From: Acidovorax sp. CCYZU-2555
GTDB taxonomy: Bacteria > Pseudomonadota > Gammaproteobacteria > Burkholderiales > Burkholderiaceae_C
DNA: 64,000 nucleotides
Assembly: GCF_018413525.1 (NCBI RefSeq)
Contig: NZ_JAHCDD010000009.1
Span: forward strand, 40,008-104,007
Direction: 5' to 3'
Shown here: positions 16,729 through 26,647 of the stretch, piece after piece
Layout: each line of letters opens with the position of its first letter
How positions within the stretch are numbered: the first letter of the stretch is position 1
Notes under the pieces: generated by a model
Databases searched by the model: none
Told to the model about the DNA's origin: nothing
What the model saw: only the letters and a program-made list of their open reading frames with translations
Translations under genes and position numbers: made by a program

Positions 16729-16992
16729 GGGGCAATGGTAACCAGACGCTGCCAGGAGGCAAGAGCGCAGGTCTTTGGGAATGGGCAGGTATTTTTACAT
16801 GCCGGCCAAGGCCATGCAGCACAAGGGTTGCGCATTTCGTATAATGGAGAGCTTCGCAGCGATTTTTTGGTCCCGCGGCGGAGTGTTTGCAGCATGCAAT
16901 GCTGTGGGCATCGCCACCTAAGAGGCTTCCTTCAGAGAAGCGCCGACCGTGGAAAAGGACCTTCAAACCCTCTTATCGAAAAGAGAAAACTC
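16729..16992 (+). promoter_or_regulatory. rplM promoter and leader
   Basis: A perfect TATAAT -10 box occurs at 16840-16845; the -35 is poor. It is followed by a leader of roughly 140 bases with a hairpin (GCAGCAT-GC-AATGCTGT-like, near 16889-16906) before the rplM ATG. Autogenous control of the L13-S9 operon through this leader is possible but not shown. Confidence 0.6.
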
Positions 16993-17421
16993 ATGTCTAC
17001 ATTCAGCGCAAAACCCGCTGAGGTGCAACACGAGTGGTTTGTGATTGACGCCACCGACAAGGTGCTCGGACGGGTAGCCAGCGAAGTTGCCCTCCGTCTG
17101 CGCGGCAAACACAAAGCCATTTACACACCTCACGTTGATACCGGCGACTTCATCGTCATCATCAACGCAGCCCAGCTCAAAGTGACTGGCACCAAGTCCC
17201 TGGACAAGGTGTACTACCGTCATTCCGGCTACCCGGGCGGCATCACTGCCACGAACTTCCGTGATATGCAGTCGAAGCACCCAGGTCGTGCTCTGGAAAA
17301 GGCCGTCAAGGGCATGCTGCCCAAGGGTCCTCTGGGCTACGCCATGATCAAGAAACTCAAGGTGTATGGCGGTGCTGAGCATCCCCACACCGCACAGCAG
17401 CCCAAAGCGCTGGAAATCTAA
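16993..17421 (+). CDS. rplM: 50S ribosomal protein L13
   Basis: Large-subunit protein of 142 residues, starting [39 protein letters not shown] and [20 protein letters not shown] are the family signatures. The ATG follows AGAGAAAAC. An upstream in-frame stretch is not L13 and was excluded. Operon with rpsI, 11 bp downstream. Confidence 0.98.
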   Translation: MSTFSAKPAEVQHEWFVIDATDKVLGRVASEVALRLRGKHKAIYTPHVDTGDFIVIINAAQLKVTGTKSLDKVYYRHSGYPGGITATNFRDMQSKHPGRALEKAVKGMLPKGPLGYAMIKKLKVYGGAEHPHTAQQPKALEI

Positions 17422-17432
17422 GGAGCCTTGAG

Positions 17433-17825
17433 ATGATTGGTGATTGGAACAATGGCACAGGCCGTCGCAAATCCAGCGTCGCCCGCGTGTTTCTGAAAAA
17501 AGGTTCCGGCAAGATTACTGTGAATGGCAAAGACATTCAAGAGTACTTCGGCCGCGAAACTTCCATCATGATTGCTAAGCAACCGCTGGCACTCACGGAA
17601 AACCTCGAAGCTTTCGACGTGCAAATCAACGTGCACGGCGGCGGCGAATCCGGCCAGGCCGGTGCTGCCCGTCACGGCATCACGCGCGCCCTGATCGACT
17701 ATGACGCAGGCCTGAAGCCCGTCCTGAGCCAAGCTGGCTTCGTGACGCGCGATGCCCGTGAAGTCGAACGTAAGAAGGTCGGTCTGCGCGGTGCGCGCCG
17801 CGCCAAGCAGTTCTCGAAGCGTTAA
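17433..17825 (+). CDS. rpsI: 30S ribosomal protein S9
   Basis: The 130-residue small-subunit protein has [19 protein letters not shown] at the N-terminus and the typical basic C-terminal tail [14 protein letters not shown] that reaches the P-site tRNA. Ribosome-binding site AGGAG (17421-17425) precedes ATG 17433. Confidence 0.98.
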   Translation: MIGDWNNGTGRRKSSVARVFLKKGSGKITVNGKDIQEYFGRETSIMIAKQPLALTENLEAFDVQINVHGGGESGQAGAARHGITRALIDYDAGLKPVLSQAGFVTRDAREVERKKVGLRGARRAKQFSKR

Positions 17826-17867
17826 GCTCACAGCACTGCAGTCTGCCGGAGTCTCTTCGGCAGGCGC

Positions 17868-17897
17868 AAAAAAAAGCCACCTTCGGGTGGCTTTTTT
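17868..17897 (+). terminator. Terminator of the rplM-rpsI operon
   Basis: Stem GCCACC-TTCG-GGTGGC (17876-17891) with T6 after it and an A-run before it. Confidence 0.93.
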
Positions 17898-17977
17898 AAT
17901 GGGCGTGTCCCTTTGGGCACATGCGCCGCATCGACTTCTAAGCTTCTCTGCCCTGAAAACGCAGGGCGGGAAAAATT

Positions 17978-19507
17978 GTGAAACTCAGCCTCAAACTCCC
18001 CCTGGTCATTGCCGCATCGCTGCTCCTCATGCTGTGCGCCGCGCTGTTCGGCATCTACAACCTGAACCAGTCGCTGGCCACCTATGCGACGACGGTCAAG
18101 GCCGGTCATGACAGCGAACGCGACGTTGCCGACATGGCGCTGGGGTTCAAGACACAGGTGCAGGAATGGAAGAACGTGCTGGTGCGGGGCAAGGACCCCA
18201 AGGCGCTGGACAGGCACTGGAGTGCATTCAATCAACTTTCGCGCGACGTGGACCAGGGCAGCCGCAAGCTGATCGCGGGCCTGCCCGCCGGTGAAGCGCG
18301 GGTGCTGGTGGAAAAGTTCGCGGCCTCGCATGCAGCGATGGCGCAGAGCTATCAGCGCGGCTTCGAGGCCTTCAAGGCCGCCGATTTCGATCCCACGGCG
18401 GGCGACGCCGCAGTGCAGGGCATAGACCGCGAGCCCGCCAGGCTGCTCGACGAATCCAGGGACAAGATCGCGGCCGACAGCGTCGCGCAGTCGCTGCGCG
18501 CCGACAGCGGCGCGCAACGCGCCAACACCATTTCCCTGGCGCTGATGTTCGTGGTCTTCGGTGCGGGCCTGGGTGCGGGCGTGCTGTTCAGCCGCACCAT
18601 CACGCGCCCCATCGGTCGCGCGGTGGAAGTGGCGCGCGCCGTGGCCGCGGGTGATTTGAGCCGGCAGTTCGAGGTGCAGGGCAAGGACGAAACCGCGCAG
18701 TTGCTGACGGCGCTCCAGCATATGCAGGTCAGCCTGACACGCGTGGTGGGCGAAGTGCGCCAGAGTTCGGAGTCGGTGGCGACGGCGTCTTCGCAGATTG
18801 CCCAGGGCAACAGCGATCTGAGCCAGCGCACCGAGGAGCAGGCGTCGGCGCTGGAAGAGACGGCGGCTTCGATGGAGCAACTCAGCGCCACCGTCAAACA
18901 GAACGCCGACCATGCGCGCCACGCCAATGCGCTGGCGCAGACCGCATCGACGGCGGCCGTGCGCGGCGGAGCGGTGGTGAGTCAGGTCACCGAGACGATG
19001 AAGACGATCAATGACAGCTCCAGGAAGATTACCGACATCATCGGCGTGATCGACAGCATCGCTTTCCAGACGAACATCCTGGCACTGAACGCCGCGGTCG
19101 AGGCGGCGCGCGCCGGCGAGCAGGGCCGGGGCTTCGCGGTGGTCGCCAGCGAGGTGCGCAGCCTCGCGAGCCGCTCGGCCCAGGCCGCCAAGGAAATCAA
19201 GCACCTGATCAGCGCCAGTGTGGAATGTGTCGATCAAGGCAGCGCGCTGGTCGACAGGGCCGGCACCACCATGGACGAAGTCGTCGGCGCGGTGCAGCGC
19301 GTCACGGACATCATGGCCGAGATCAGTTCGGCCAGCGCCGAGCAGAGCACGGGCGTGGCACAGGTCGGTGAAGCCATCATCCAGATGGACCAGGTCACGC
19401 AGCAGAATGCCGCGCTGGTCGAGGAAAGTGCCGCGGCCGCGGCCAGCATGCAGGCGCAGGCCCAGCAACTGGTGCGGGCGGTGGCGGCCTTCAAGCTCGC
19501 ACATTGA
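17978..19507 (+). CDS. Methyl-accepting chemotaxis protein
   Basis: Inner-membrane chemoreceptor of 509 residues with a GTG start. TM1 lies at about 7-27 and a short periplasmic helical bundle (about 30-180) follows. TM2 is at about 185-208 ([19 protein letters not shown]), then HAMP ([20 protein letters not shown]) and the cytoplasmic signalling coiled coil, whose tip reads [21 protein letters not shown], the CheA/CheW-binding hairpin. There is no C-terminal CheR-tethering pentapeptide. The sensed ligand is unknown; no chemotaxis genes are adjacent. Confidence 0.95.
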   Translation: MKLSLKLPLVIAASLLLMLCAALFGIYNLNQSLATYATTVKAGHDSERDVADMALGFKTQVQEWKNVLVRGKDPKALDRHWSAFNQLSRDVDQGSRKLIAGLPAGEARVLVEKFAASHAAMAQSYQRGFEAFKAADFDPTAGDAAVQGIDREPARLLDESRDKIAADSVAQSLRADSGAQRANTISLALMFVVFGAGLGAGVLFSRTITRPIGRAVEVARAVAAGDLSRQFEVQGKDETAQLLTALQHMQVSLTRVVGEVRQSSESVATASSQIAQGNSDLSQRTEEQASALEETAASMEQLSATVKQNADHARHANALAQTASTAAVRGGAVVSQVTETMKTINDSSRKITDIIGVIDSIAFQTNILALNAAVEAARAGEQGRGFAVVASEVRSLASRSAQAAKEIKHLISASVECVDQGSALVDRAGTTMDEVVGAVQRVTDIMAEISSASAEQSTGVAQVGEAIIQMDQVTQQNAALVEESAAAAASMQAQAQQLVRAVAAFKLAH

Positions 19508-19643
19508 CGCTGCGGGCGCGCTGCGCTGGAACGCATCTGTGGGTAAAGGCCCCACTTGCATTGGCGGCAAGCACGGGAGGGTCCGAATTCCCGAGCGATT
19601 TGCAGTACCATTTCCCTCAAACCTTGAATATCGGAGTACCCAC

Positions 19644-20009
19644 ATGAGCGCCGTTGCAGAAAACATCCAGAGCGAAATGCCTTCTCCCATCGTCTTCACC
19701 GATAGCGCGGCGGCGAAAGTGGCAGATCTGATCGCCGAAGAAGGCAATCCTGAGTTGAAGCTGCGCGTGTTCGTGCAAGGCGGCGGCTGCTCGGGTTTCC
19801 AGTACGGTTTCACATTCGATGAAATCACCAACGAAGACGACACCACCATGACCAAGCATGGCGTGTCGCTGCTGATCGACGCCATGAGCTACCAGTACCT
19901 GGTGGGCGCCGAGATCGACTACAAGGAAGACCTGCAGGGCGCGCAGTTCGTGATCAAGAACCCGAACGCCACCACCACCTGCGGCTGCGGCTCGAGCTTC
20001 TCGGCCTGA
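19644..20009 (+). CDS. erpA: Iron-sulfur cluster insertion protein ErpA
   Basis: A-type Fe-S carrier of 121 residues. The three cluster-binding cysteines are in [15 protein letters not shown] and the C-terminal [12 protein letters not shown]. It delivers [4Fe-4S]/[2Fe-2S] clusters to apo-enzymes, including those of isoprenoid synthesis. Single gene with its own terminator. Confidence 0.96.
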   Translation: MSAVAENIQSEMPSPIVFTDSAAAKVADLIAEEGNPELKLRVFVQGGGCSGFQYGFTFDEITNEDDTTMTKHGVSLLIDAMSYQYLVGAEIDYKEDLQGAQFVIKNPNATTTCGCGSSFSA

Positions 20010-20027
20010 GCGATACACATTAGCCTT

Positions 20028-20082
20028 GGACTCCGTGCACCTGCGGAGTCCTCTGCCCAGCCGCCTGCCAGGCGGCTTTTTT
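20028..20082 (+). terminator. Hairpin and terminator after erpA
   Basis: A first stem GGACTCCG/CGGAGTCC (20028-20051) is followed by GCCGCCTGCCAGGCGGC and T6 (20060-20082), a strong rho-independent terminator. Confidence 0.9.
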
Positions 20083-20115
20083 ATGCCCGTTTGTTGGCTG
20101 CCTTGACGCTTTCCC

Positions 20116-21495
20116 ATGACGCTCGCCCGCTCGAATTCCGTACTGCTGTGGCTGGTCGCCATCGGCTTCTTCATGCAGACGCTGGATGCGACCATCGTCA
20201 ACACGGCCTTGCCGACCATGGCCGCGGCTCTGGGCGAAAGCCCGCTGCGCATGCAGTCGGTGATCGTCGCCTATTCGCTGACCATGGCGATGGTCATTCC
20301 GGCCTCGGGCTGGGTCGCTGACCGGTTTGGCACGCGCCGCGTCTATCTGCTGGCGATCGCGCTGTTCGTGCTGGGATCGGTGCTGTGCGCGCTCGCCGCG
20401 AGCTTGAACCAGCTGGTGCTGGCGCGCATCATTCAGGGCTGCGGCGGCGCGCTGCTGATGCCCGTGGGGCGGCTGGCCGTGCTGCGCGCCTTTCCGCGCG
20501 AGCAGTTCCTGCGCGCCATGAGCTTCGTCACGCTGCCCGGCCTGATCGGGCCGCTGGTGGGCCCCACGCTGGGCGGCTGGATGGTCGAGTATGCGACCTG
20601 GCACTGGATCTTCCTGGTCAATGTGCCCGTGGGCGCGATCGGACTGCTGGCCACGCTGCGCTTCATGCCCGACTCCTTGCTGCTGCGCCTGAAGCGCTTC
20701 GATGTCGCAGGCTATGCGCTGCTGGCGTTCGGCATGGTGGCGGTGTCGCTGTCGCTCGAAGGGCTGCACTTCATGGGCGCGGCCGGTGCCGGCGCGCTGC
20801 TGTTGTCCGGCCTGGCGAGCCTGCTGGTCTATTGGTGGCATGCGCGGCGCCGGCCCGATCCGCTGTTCGCGCCCGAGCTGTTCGCGGTGCGCAGCCTGCG
20901 CGTGGGCCTGCTGGGCAATCTGTTCACGCGTCTGGGAAGCTCCAGCATTCCGTTTCTGATTCCGCTGGTGCTGCAGGTCTGCATAGGCCTGTCGCCCATG
21001 CAGGCCGGCATGATGATGCTGCCCACGGTGCTGGCCAGCATGCTGGTCAAGCCGGTGGGCACGCGGCTGATCCAGCGCTGGGGCTACCGGCGCACGCTGG
21101 TCGTGAACACCGGCGTGCTGGCCGTGATGATCGCGAGCTTTGCGCTGATCACGCCCGAGCAGCCGTTCTGGCTGCGTGTCGCGCAGCTGCTGGTGTTCGG
21201 CGCGAGCAATTCCATGCAGTTCATGGGCATGAACTCGGTCACGCTCAAGGACCTCGAAGCGGAGTACGCAAGCAGCGGCAACAGTCTGCTGTCGATGGTG
21301 CAGATGTTGGCCATGGGCATGGGTGTGGCGGTCGCGGGCGCGGTGCTCGCGGGCTTTCACGCGCTCTGGGGCCAGGCCGGCACGGCGGGCAGCCTGCCGG
21401 CATTCCAGGCGACTTTCATCTGCATGGGCGTGATGACGTTGTTTTCAGCGTCGATTTTCACGCGGCTTGATCCGCTGCTGCCCCGGTCCCGCTAG
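20116..21495 (+). CDS. DHA2-type MFS drug exporter (MdtD/EmrB-like)
   Basis: A 459-residue inner-membrane drug:proton antiporter. FFMQTLDATIVNTALPTMA is motif D1 of 14-helix DHA2 exporters, followed by SGWVADRFGTRRVY (motif A) and PGLIGPLVGPTLGGW (motif C). It resembles MdtD more than EmrB in length, and no EmrA membrane-fusion partner is adjacent. Its TAG stop shares the CTAG tetranucleotide with the anmK stop on the other strand. Confidence 0.9.
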   Translation: MTLARSNSVLLWLVAIGFFMQTLDATIVNTALPTMAAALGESPLRMQSVIVAYSLTMAMVIPASGWVADRFGTRRVYLLAIALFVLGSVLCALAASLNQLVLARIIQGCGGALLMPVGRLAVLRAFPREQFLRAMSFVTLPGLIGPLVGPTLGGWMVEYATWHWIFLVNVPVGAIGLLATLRFMPDSLLLRLKRFDVAGYALLAFGMVAVSLSLEGLHFMGAAGAGALLLSGLASLLVYWWHARRRPDPLFAPELFAVRSLRVGLLGNLFTRLGSSSIPFLIPLVLQVCIGLSPMQAGMMMLPTVLASMLVKPVGTRLIQRWGYRRTLVVNTGVLAVMIASFALITPEQPFWLRVAQLLVFGASNSMQFMGMNSVTLKDLEAEYASSGNSLLSMVQMLAMGMGVAVAGAVLAGFHALWGQAGTAGSLPAFQATFICMGVMTLFSASIFTRLDPLLPRSR

Positions 21496-22619
21496 GCCGG
21501 GTAGATCGCGCCCAATACGCGCGGCCCGCGTGCGCCGGTCACGCGCGCGAGATTGCCCGGCAGGCCCCGCAGCGTCTGGCGCGCGAGCCAGGCGAAAGCC
21601 GTGGCTTCCACTTGCAATGGCGGCAGGCCGCTGGCCGTGGTGCTTTGCACCTGCATGCCGGGCAGCAGGGCCGTGATGCGCGCCATCAGATGGCCGTTGA
21701 GCGCGCCGCCGCCGCAGACCAGCAGTTGTGTCGCCTCCCGGCCCCAGCGCAGCGCTGCGTCGGCGCAGGCGCGCGCGGTGAACTCGGTCAGCGTGGCCTG
21801 CACGTCTTCGGCGCGGGTGTCGACAGGCAACGTGCCAAGCACCTGTTGCATCCAGTCCAGGCTGAACAGATCGCGGCCCGTGCTCTTGGGCGGCGGCTGC
21901 TGCAGAAAAGGCTCGTCGAGCAGCTGCTGCAGCAGCGCGGGCAGCACGCTGCCGCTGGCCGCCCAGGCGCCATCGTCGTCATAGGCCTTGCCGGTGTGGC
22001 GCTGGCACCAGGCGTCCATGAGGGCATTGCCCGGGCCGCAATCGAAGCCGCTGACCTCTTCATCGGCGGGCAGCACGCTGATATTGGAAATTCCGCCGAT
22101 GTTGAGCGCCAGCAGCGTCTGTCCGGCGCGGCCGAACACGCTCTGGTGGAAGGCCGGCACCAGCGGCGCGCCCTGGCCGCCCGCGGCGACGTCGCGGCTG
22201 CGGAAATCGGCGACGACGCTGATGCCGCAGCGCTCGGCCAGCAGCGCCGGGTTGTTGAGCTGCAGCGTATAGCCCGTGCCGTCGAACATCTGCGGGCGGT
22301 GGCGCACGGTCTGGCCGTGGGCGCCTATCGCCTGCACCGCATGTGCGGGCAGGCCCGCGCGCTGCAGCAGTTGCTCCACCACGTCGGCATAGCATGCGAC
22401 CAGGGCGTTGGCCGCGAGCGCCGCGCGGTGCAGCTCGTTGTCGCCTGCGGCATTGAGCGCCAGCAGCTCGGCGCGCAGTCCGACATCGAAGCCGCAGCTC
22501 GCATGCTGCAATACATGTGTGTGGCCCTGGAAGTCGACCAGCACCCCGTCAACGCCATCGAGCGAGGTGCCCGACATCAGGCCGATATAGAGATCCGGGT
22601 TGGGGGCAGCAGAGGTCAT
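21492..22619 (-). CDS. anmK: Anhydro-N-acetylmuramic acid kinase
   Basis: Phosphorylates and opens 1,6-anhydro-MurNAc during cell-wall recycling. The 375-residue product has YIGLMSGTSLDGVDGVLVDF (ATP-binding), FNIGGISNISVLP-type LALNIGGISNISVLP, FDCGPGNALMD and VCGGGALNGHLM. It lies downstream of an M23 murein peptidase on the same strand, but a terminator hairpin separates the two. Confidence 0.95.
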   Translation of the reverse strand: MTSAAPNPDLYIGLMSGTSLDGVDGVLVDFQGHTHVLQHASCGFDVGLRAELLALNAAGDNELHRAALAANALVACYADVVEQLLQRAGLPAHAVQAIGAHGQTVRHRPQMFDGTGYTLQLNNPALLAERCGISVVADFRSRDVAAGGQGAPLVPAFHQSVFGRAGQTLLALNIGGISNISVLPADEEVSGFDCGPGNALMDAWCQRHTGKAYDDDGAWAASGSVLPALLQQLLDEPFLQQPPPKSTGRDLFSLDWMQQVLGTLPVDTRAEDVQATLTEFTARACADAALRWGREATQLLVCGGGALNGHLMARITALLPGMQVQSTTASGLPPLQVEATAFAWLARQTLRGLPGNLARVTGARGPRVLGAIYPA

Positions 22620-22655
22620 GGGGCCATGTTAGCGGCGTGGTGCACCGCAGACATG

Positions 22656-22678
22656 AAAAAAGCCGCTTTGCAGCGGCT
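22656..22678 (-). terminator. Terminator between the M23 peptidase gene and anmK
   Basis: AGCCGCT-TTGC-AGCGGCT (22661-22678); on the minus strand it is followed by T-run at 22656-22660. Confidence 0.85.
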
Positions 22679-22702
22679 TTTCGGGGGGAGGCAGGTGGGG
22701 GC

Positions 22703-24061
22703 TTATTCAGCGCTGGCCAGGGTCTGGCCGGCGGAGTCGAGGGCCATGCGCATTTGCTCGGCCTTGCGGTTGAAGACTGCGCGCGACGCGGTAGACACCG
22801 GGCGTGCTGCCTGGGCCTTGCCGATGACGGTCAGCGGGTCCTGGGCCTGGCCATTCACGCGCACTTCAAAGTGCAGGTGGGGGCCCGTGGCCCAACCGGT
22901 GGAGCCGACGGCGCCAATGGTCGCGCCTTGCTCGACGCGCGCGCCCTTGCGCACGTCCATGCGGCTCAGGTGGGCGTACACAGTCACGTTGTTGTCGGGG
23001 TGCTTGACGAAGATCACGTTGCCGTAACCGTTTTGCACGCCCGAAAATTCCACCACGCCATCGGCCACGCTGCGGACTGCCGTGCCCGTGGGGGCCGCGA
23101 AGTCGGTGCCGCTGTGCGCGCGCCAGGTCTTCTGGATAGGGTGGAAACGCATGGCGAAGCCGCTGCTCACGCGCGAGAATGCCAGAGGTGCCGAGAGGTA
23201 GGAGCGTTCGAGGCTGGAGCCGTCGAGGCCGTAGTAGGCGCCCTTGGTGCCGGGTTCCTGGAACCACATGGCCTGGTGCACATCGCCATTGTTGTGGAAT
23301 TCAGCGCTCAGCAGACGGCCGCTGCGCAGGGGCTCGCCATCGGCTTCCAGCGTTTCGTAGACCAGGGTGAAGCGGTCGTTCTTGCGCAGCGAACGGCGGA
23401 AGTCGATCTTGCCGTTGAAGACTTCGGCCAGCTGTGTGGCAACGGCGTCGGGAATGTTGGAGGCATCGGTCGCGGCGAACAGCGAGCTTTGGATCACGCC
23501 GCCCGCGAGGCGGTTGTTCGACACCAGATCGCCGGTTTCGAGGCGGGTGACGAAACCCTTGTCCTTGCGTTCGACGACCAGGCGCTGGAACTTGGTGCTG
23601 TCGTCATCGGGCGCCCAGCGAGCGGTCAGGCGCGTCAATTGGTGGTCGTTCGTGGCTTCTGCCGACACCAGACGGCCGCCGCGAGCGAGCAGGTGCTGGC
23701 GCACCTGATCATTGCTGCGCAGGTAGGCCGAGGCCTGGGGGTCGGCAACGCCCAGGCGCTGCAGCAGCGCTTCGGCGTTATCGTTGCTGCGCGACAGGTC
23801 GGAGCGGTAGAGCGCGAAATCCTGCAGCTCGGTCAGCTCGACCAGGGGGGTGTCGTCGGCCAGCGAGGCCACTTGTTGGGTCAGGGTGCGAACCGGCAGG
23901 TCGGCGGGATCGGGTCCCAGCGACGCGACGGCGAAGGCACCACCACCACCGGTCAGCAACACGGCAGCCAGCGCGGCGGTAACACGCTTGGGGTGTTGTT
24001 GCAGGGTGTTACTTATCCGCGCCAGCAAGGCAGTGCCAGCAATGATCAGTCCAGATTTCAA
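22703..24061 (-). CDS. M23 family metallopeptidase (LytM-type murein hydrolase)
   Basis: A periplasmic/inner-membrane-anchored endopeptidase. The N-terminal membrane anchor ([20 protein letters not shown]) is followed by an OapA/Csd3-like middle region and a C-terminal LytM domain. That domain has [20 protein letters not shown] (His and Asp zinc ligands), [10 protein letters not shown] and [13 protein letters not shown] (HxH). The zinc site is complete, so it is predicted active. I favour the TTG at 24061 (MKSGLIIAG, 452 residues); another TTG at 24091 would add 10 residues. It is divergent from tyrS. Confidence 0.9.
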   Translation of the reverse strand: MKSGLIIAGTALLARISNTLQQHPKRVTAALAAVLLTGGGGAFAVASLGPDPADLPVRTLTQQVASLADDTPLVELTELQDFALYRSDLSRSNDNAEALLQRLGVADPQASAYLRSNDQVRQHLLARGGRLVSAEATNDHQLTRLTARWAPDDDSTKFQRLVVERKDKGFVTRLETGDLVSNNRLAGGVIQSSLFAATDASNIPDAVATQLAEVFNGKIDFRRSLRKNDRFTLVYETLEADGEPLRSGRLLSAEFHNNGDVHQAMWFQEPGTKGAYYGLDGSSLERSYLSAPLAFSRVSSGFAMRFHPIQKTWRAHSGTDFAAPTGTAVRSVADGVVEFSGVQNGYGNVIFVKHPDNNVTVYAHLSRMDVRKGARVEQGATIGAVGSTGWATGPHLHFEVRVNGQAQDPLTVIGKAQAARPVSTASRAVFNRKAEQMRMALDSAGQTLASAE

Positions 24062-24243
24062 AATGGAGTTCCCGTTTCGGTGCGCGTCCAATCGGACGAG
24101 GAAAAGGAGGTGCGGCAGGACGCGCTTTCCAGGGGTTGGAGGCCATTCGACAGTGTCGATACGGGGACCCTACTAGAATTCGCCACAGCGACAAGCCACG
24201 AATTATAACGGGGGGTACTTCCCCAGCATCGAAAAAAACCCTT

Positions 24244-25476
24244 ATGAATCAACCTGCTGTTACAACATACCCTGTCACCGAAGAGGTAGGACAAGCGCTT
24301 GAAATCACTTTGCGCGGCGTCGAAGAACTGCTGCCCCAGGAGGAATGGACGCGCAAACTCGCGCGTTCGGCCGCCACGGGCGTGCCTTTGCGGGTGAAGC
24401 TCGGTCTTGATCCTACGGCGCCGGACATTCATATCGGTCATACGGTGGTGCTCAACAAGATGCGCCAGCTGCAAGATCTGGGCCATCAGGTGATTTTCCT
24501 GATCGGCGATTTCACCACGCTGATCGGCGACCCCTCGGGCCGCAACTCCACACGCCCGCCGCTCACGGCCGAGCAGATCAAGATCAACGCCGAAACCTAC
24601 TACCGCCAGGCGGCGATGGTGCTCGACCCGGCGCGCACCGAAGTGCGCTACAACAGCGAATGGTGCGACAAGCTCGGCGCGCGCGGCATGATCGAGCTGT
24701 CGGCCAAGTACACCGTGGCACGCATGATGGAGCGCGACGATTTCCACAAGCGCTTCCACGGCGGCCAGTCGATTTCGCTGCACGAATTCCTCTACCCCTT
24801 GCTGCAGGGCTATGACTCGGTGGCGCTCAAGGCCGACCTGGAACTCGGCGGTACCGATCAGAAGTTCAACCTGTTGATGGGCCGCCATCTGCAGCAGGAA
24901 TACGGCCAGGAGCCGCAGTGCGTGCTCACCATGCCGCTGCTCGTGGGCCTGGACGGCGTGGACAAGATGTCCAAGTCCAAGAACAACTACATCGGCATCA
25001 CCGAGGAAGCCAACACCATGTTCGCCAAGGTGCTGTCGATTTCGGACACGCTGATGTGGGACTGGTACACGCTGCTGTCGTTCAAGAGCCTGGCCGACAT
25101 CGCCGCTCTCAAGGCCGAAGTCGCGGGCGGGCGCAATCCCAAGGATGCCAAGGTCATGCTGGCCAAGGAAATCACCGCGCGCTTCCATTCGGCCGCTGCC
25201 GCCGATGCCGCGGAGCAGGACTTCATCAACCGCAGCAAGGGTGGTGTGCCCGATGAAATCCCGGAAATCCAGCTGTCCGGCGCTCCGCTGGGCATAGCCG
25301 CGCTGCTCAAGCAGGCGAATCTCGCGCCGTCGAGCAGCGAAGCCAACCGCCTGATCGACGGCGGCGGCGTGCGCGTCGATGGTGCGGTGATCAGCGATCG
25401 CGGCCTCAAGCTCGACGCCGGCACTTTCGTGGTGCAGGTCGGCAAGCGCAAGTTCGCGCGCGTCACCCTGGGTTGA
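24244..25476 (+). CDS. tyrS: Tyrosyl-tRNA synthetase
   Basis: Class I synthetase of 410 residues. HIGH is [17 protein letters not shown] is [13 protein letters not shown], and a C-terminal S4 RNA-binding domain ([18 protein letters not shown]) completes it. ATG 24244 ([13 protein letters not shown]) is preferred over a longer in-frame start that is not conserved-looking. Confidence 0.97.
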   Translation: MNQPAVTTYPVTEEVGQALEITLRGVEELLPQEEWTRKLARSAATGVPLRVKLGLDPTAPDIHIGHTVVLNKMRQLQDLGHQVIFLIGDFTTLIGDPSGRNSTRPPLTAEQIKINAETYYRQAAMVLDPARTEVRYNSEWCDKLGARGMIELSAKYTVARMMERDDFHKRFHGGQSISLHEFLYPLLQGYDSVALKADLELGGTDQKFNLLMGRHLQQEYGQEPQCVLTMPLLVGLDGVDKMSKSKNNYIGITEEANTMFAKVLSISDTLMWDWYTLLSFKSLADIAALKAEVAGGRNPKDAKVMLAKEITARFHSAAAADAAEQDFINRSKGGVPDEIPEIQLSGAPLGIAALLKQANLAPSSSEANRLIDGGGVRVDGAVISDRGLKLDAGTFVVQVGKRKFARVTLG

Positions 25477-25479
25477 TTT

Positions 25480-26457
25480 TCAGGGCGTACCCATGGCCGC
25501 GCGCGTCAGCGCGGCCTGGTCGCGCAGCCAGTCGCAGAAGGCCTGCACTTCGGGGCGCGGCGCGCTGCGCGGGCCGGGCAGAAGCCAATAGGCCAGGGGC
25601 GAATCGAGCCGGTGCGTGGGCAGCACCTCGACCAGGTCGCCGCTGGCCAGTGCGTCGGCGACCAGCGGCAGGCGCGCGATTGCCAGGCCCTGGCCCGCGA
25701 GCGCGGCCTGCACGATCTGGTGGGCGTAATTGAAATAGAGCCAGCGCGGCGGCTGCAAGGGTTCGCTGCCGTGCGCATGGAACCAGCGCTGCCAGCCCAG
25801 CCAGGCGAGTTGCGGCAGGCGCTGCGCGTCGCCGGTTTCAATCAGCGTGAAACGCGCGGCATCGGCCGGAGTGCGTATGGCCGGCTGGCTGCGCAGCAGC
25901 CAGGGGCTGGCGACCACGGCCAGTTGTTCGCCAAACAGGCGTTCGGCGCCCGCGCCTTCGGGCGCGCGGCTGTAGCGCAGCGCGAGATCGACATCGGTGG
26001 TCTCCATGTCCATCACGGTGTCCGAGGTGTCGATGCGGATGTCGATATCGGGAAATTCACGCTGAAAGGCTTCCAGCCGCGGAATCAGCCACATGGCCGC
26101 AAAACTCGCCCAGGTGGTGATCGCCACGCTTTTTCGCCCCGCCGTCTGGCGCAGCTGGCGCACGGCGGCGTCGATGCGCTCCAGCCCCGGCGCGACCGCG
26201 CGCAGCAGGTGCACGCCCGCGCTGGTGAGTTCGACGGCGCGCGTGTGGCGCAGGAACAGCGCCACGCCGACTTCGTCTTCCAGCGCCTGGATCTGCCGGC
26301 TCACGGCCGAGGGCGTGAGCGCCAGCGTGTCGGCGGCGGCACGGAAATTCAGATGTTCGGCTGCGGCCACGAAGGCCCGCAAATGGCCCGCGGCCACGGC
26401 GCGCGTGCGCAGCGGCGGCGCGGCGGGCGACGGAGTGAGGAGCGGTGAAGAGGGCAT
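25480..26457 (-). CDS. LysR-type transcriptional regulator (GcvA-like)
   Basis: A 325-residue regulator. The N-terminal winged helix-turn-helix is LRAFVAAAEHLNFRAAADTL followed by ALTPSAVSRQIQALEDEVGV. The C-terminal effector domain has the GcvA-type VAITTWASFAAMWLIPRLEAF. ATG 26457 has GGAG upstream; a longer start at 26493 is less likely. It is convergent with tyrS and has no obvious partner gene; the target is unknown. Confidence 0.9.
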   Translation of the reverse strand: MPSSPLLTPSPAAPPLRTRAVAAGHLRAFVAAAEHLNFRAAADTLALTPSAVSRQIQALEDEVGVALFLRHTRAVELTSAGVHLLRAVAPGLERIDAAVRQLRQTAGRKSVAITTWASFAAMWLIPRLEAFQREFPDIDIRIDTSDTVMDMETTDVDLALRYSRAPEGAGAERLFGEQLAVVASPWLLRSQPAIRTPADAARFTLIETGDAQRLPQLAWLGWQRWFHAHGSEPLQPPRWLYFNYAHQIVQAALAGQGLAIARLPLVADALASGDLVEVLPTHRLDSPLAYWLLPGPRSAPRPEVQAFCDWLRDQAALTRAAMGTP

Positions 26458-26647
26458 GAACAGCTCCAGGGCGGATGCGGCGGCGCGGCGCACAGGTGGC
26501 GTGCCAGTGTCTTGCTTAAATGTAAAAGATATTTGTTTGTCGTTATCGCGGGTTGCTGCGGGGGCGTGCGGTCAAAGCCCGGGCGCGATAATTCGGACCA
26601 TGTCTGTGCCCCTCGGGCGCAACCTCTCGATCACGACAAGCAATCAA

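Noticed and set aside
17828..19885. 685-codon open frame opposite the chemoreceptor
   Set aside because: Composition of an antisense shadow; the chemoreceptor frame has all family motifs.
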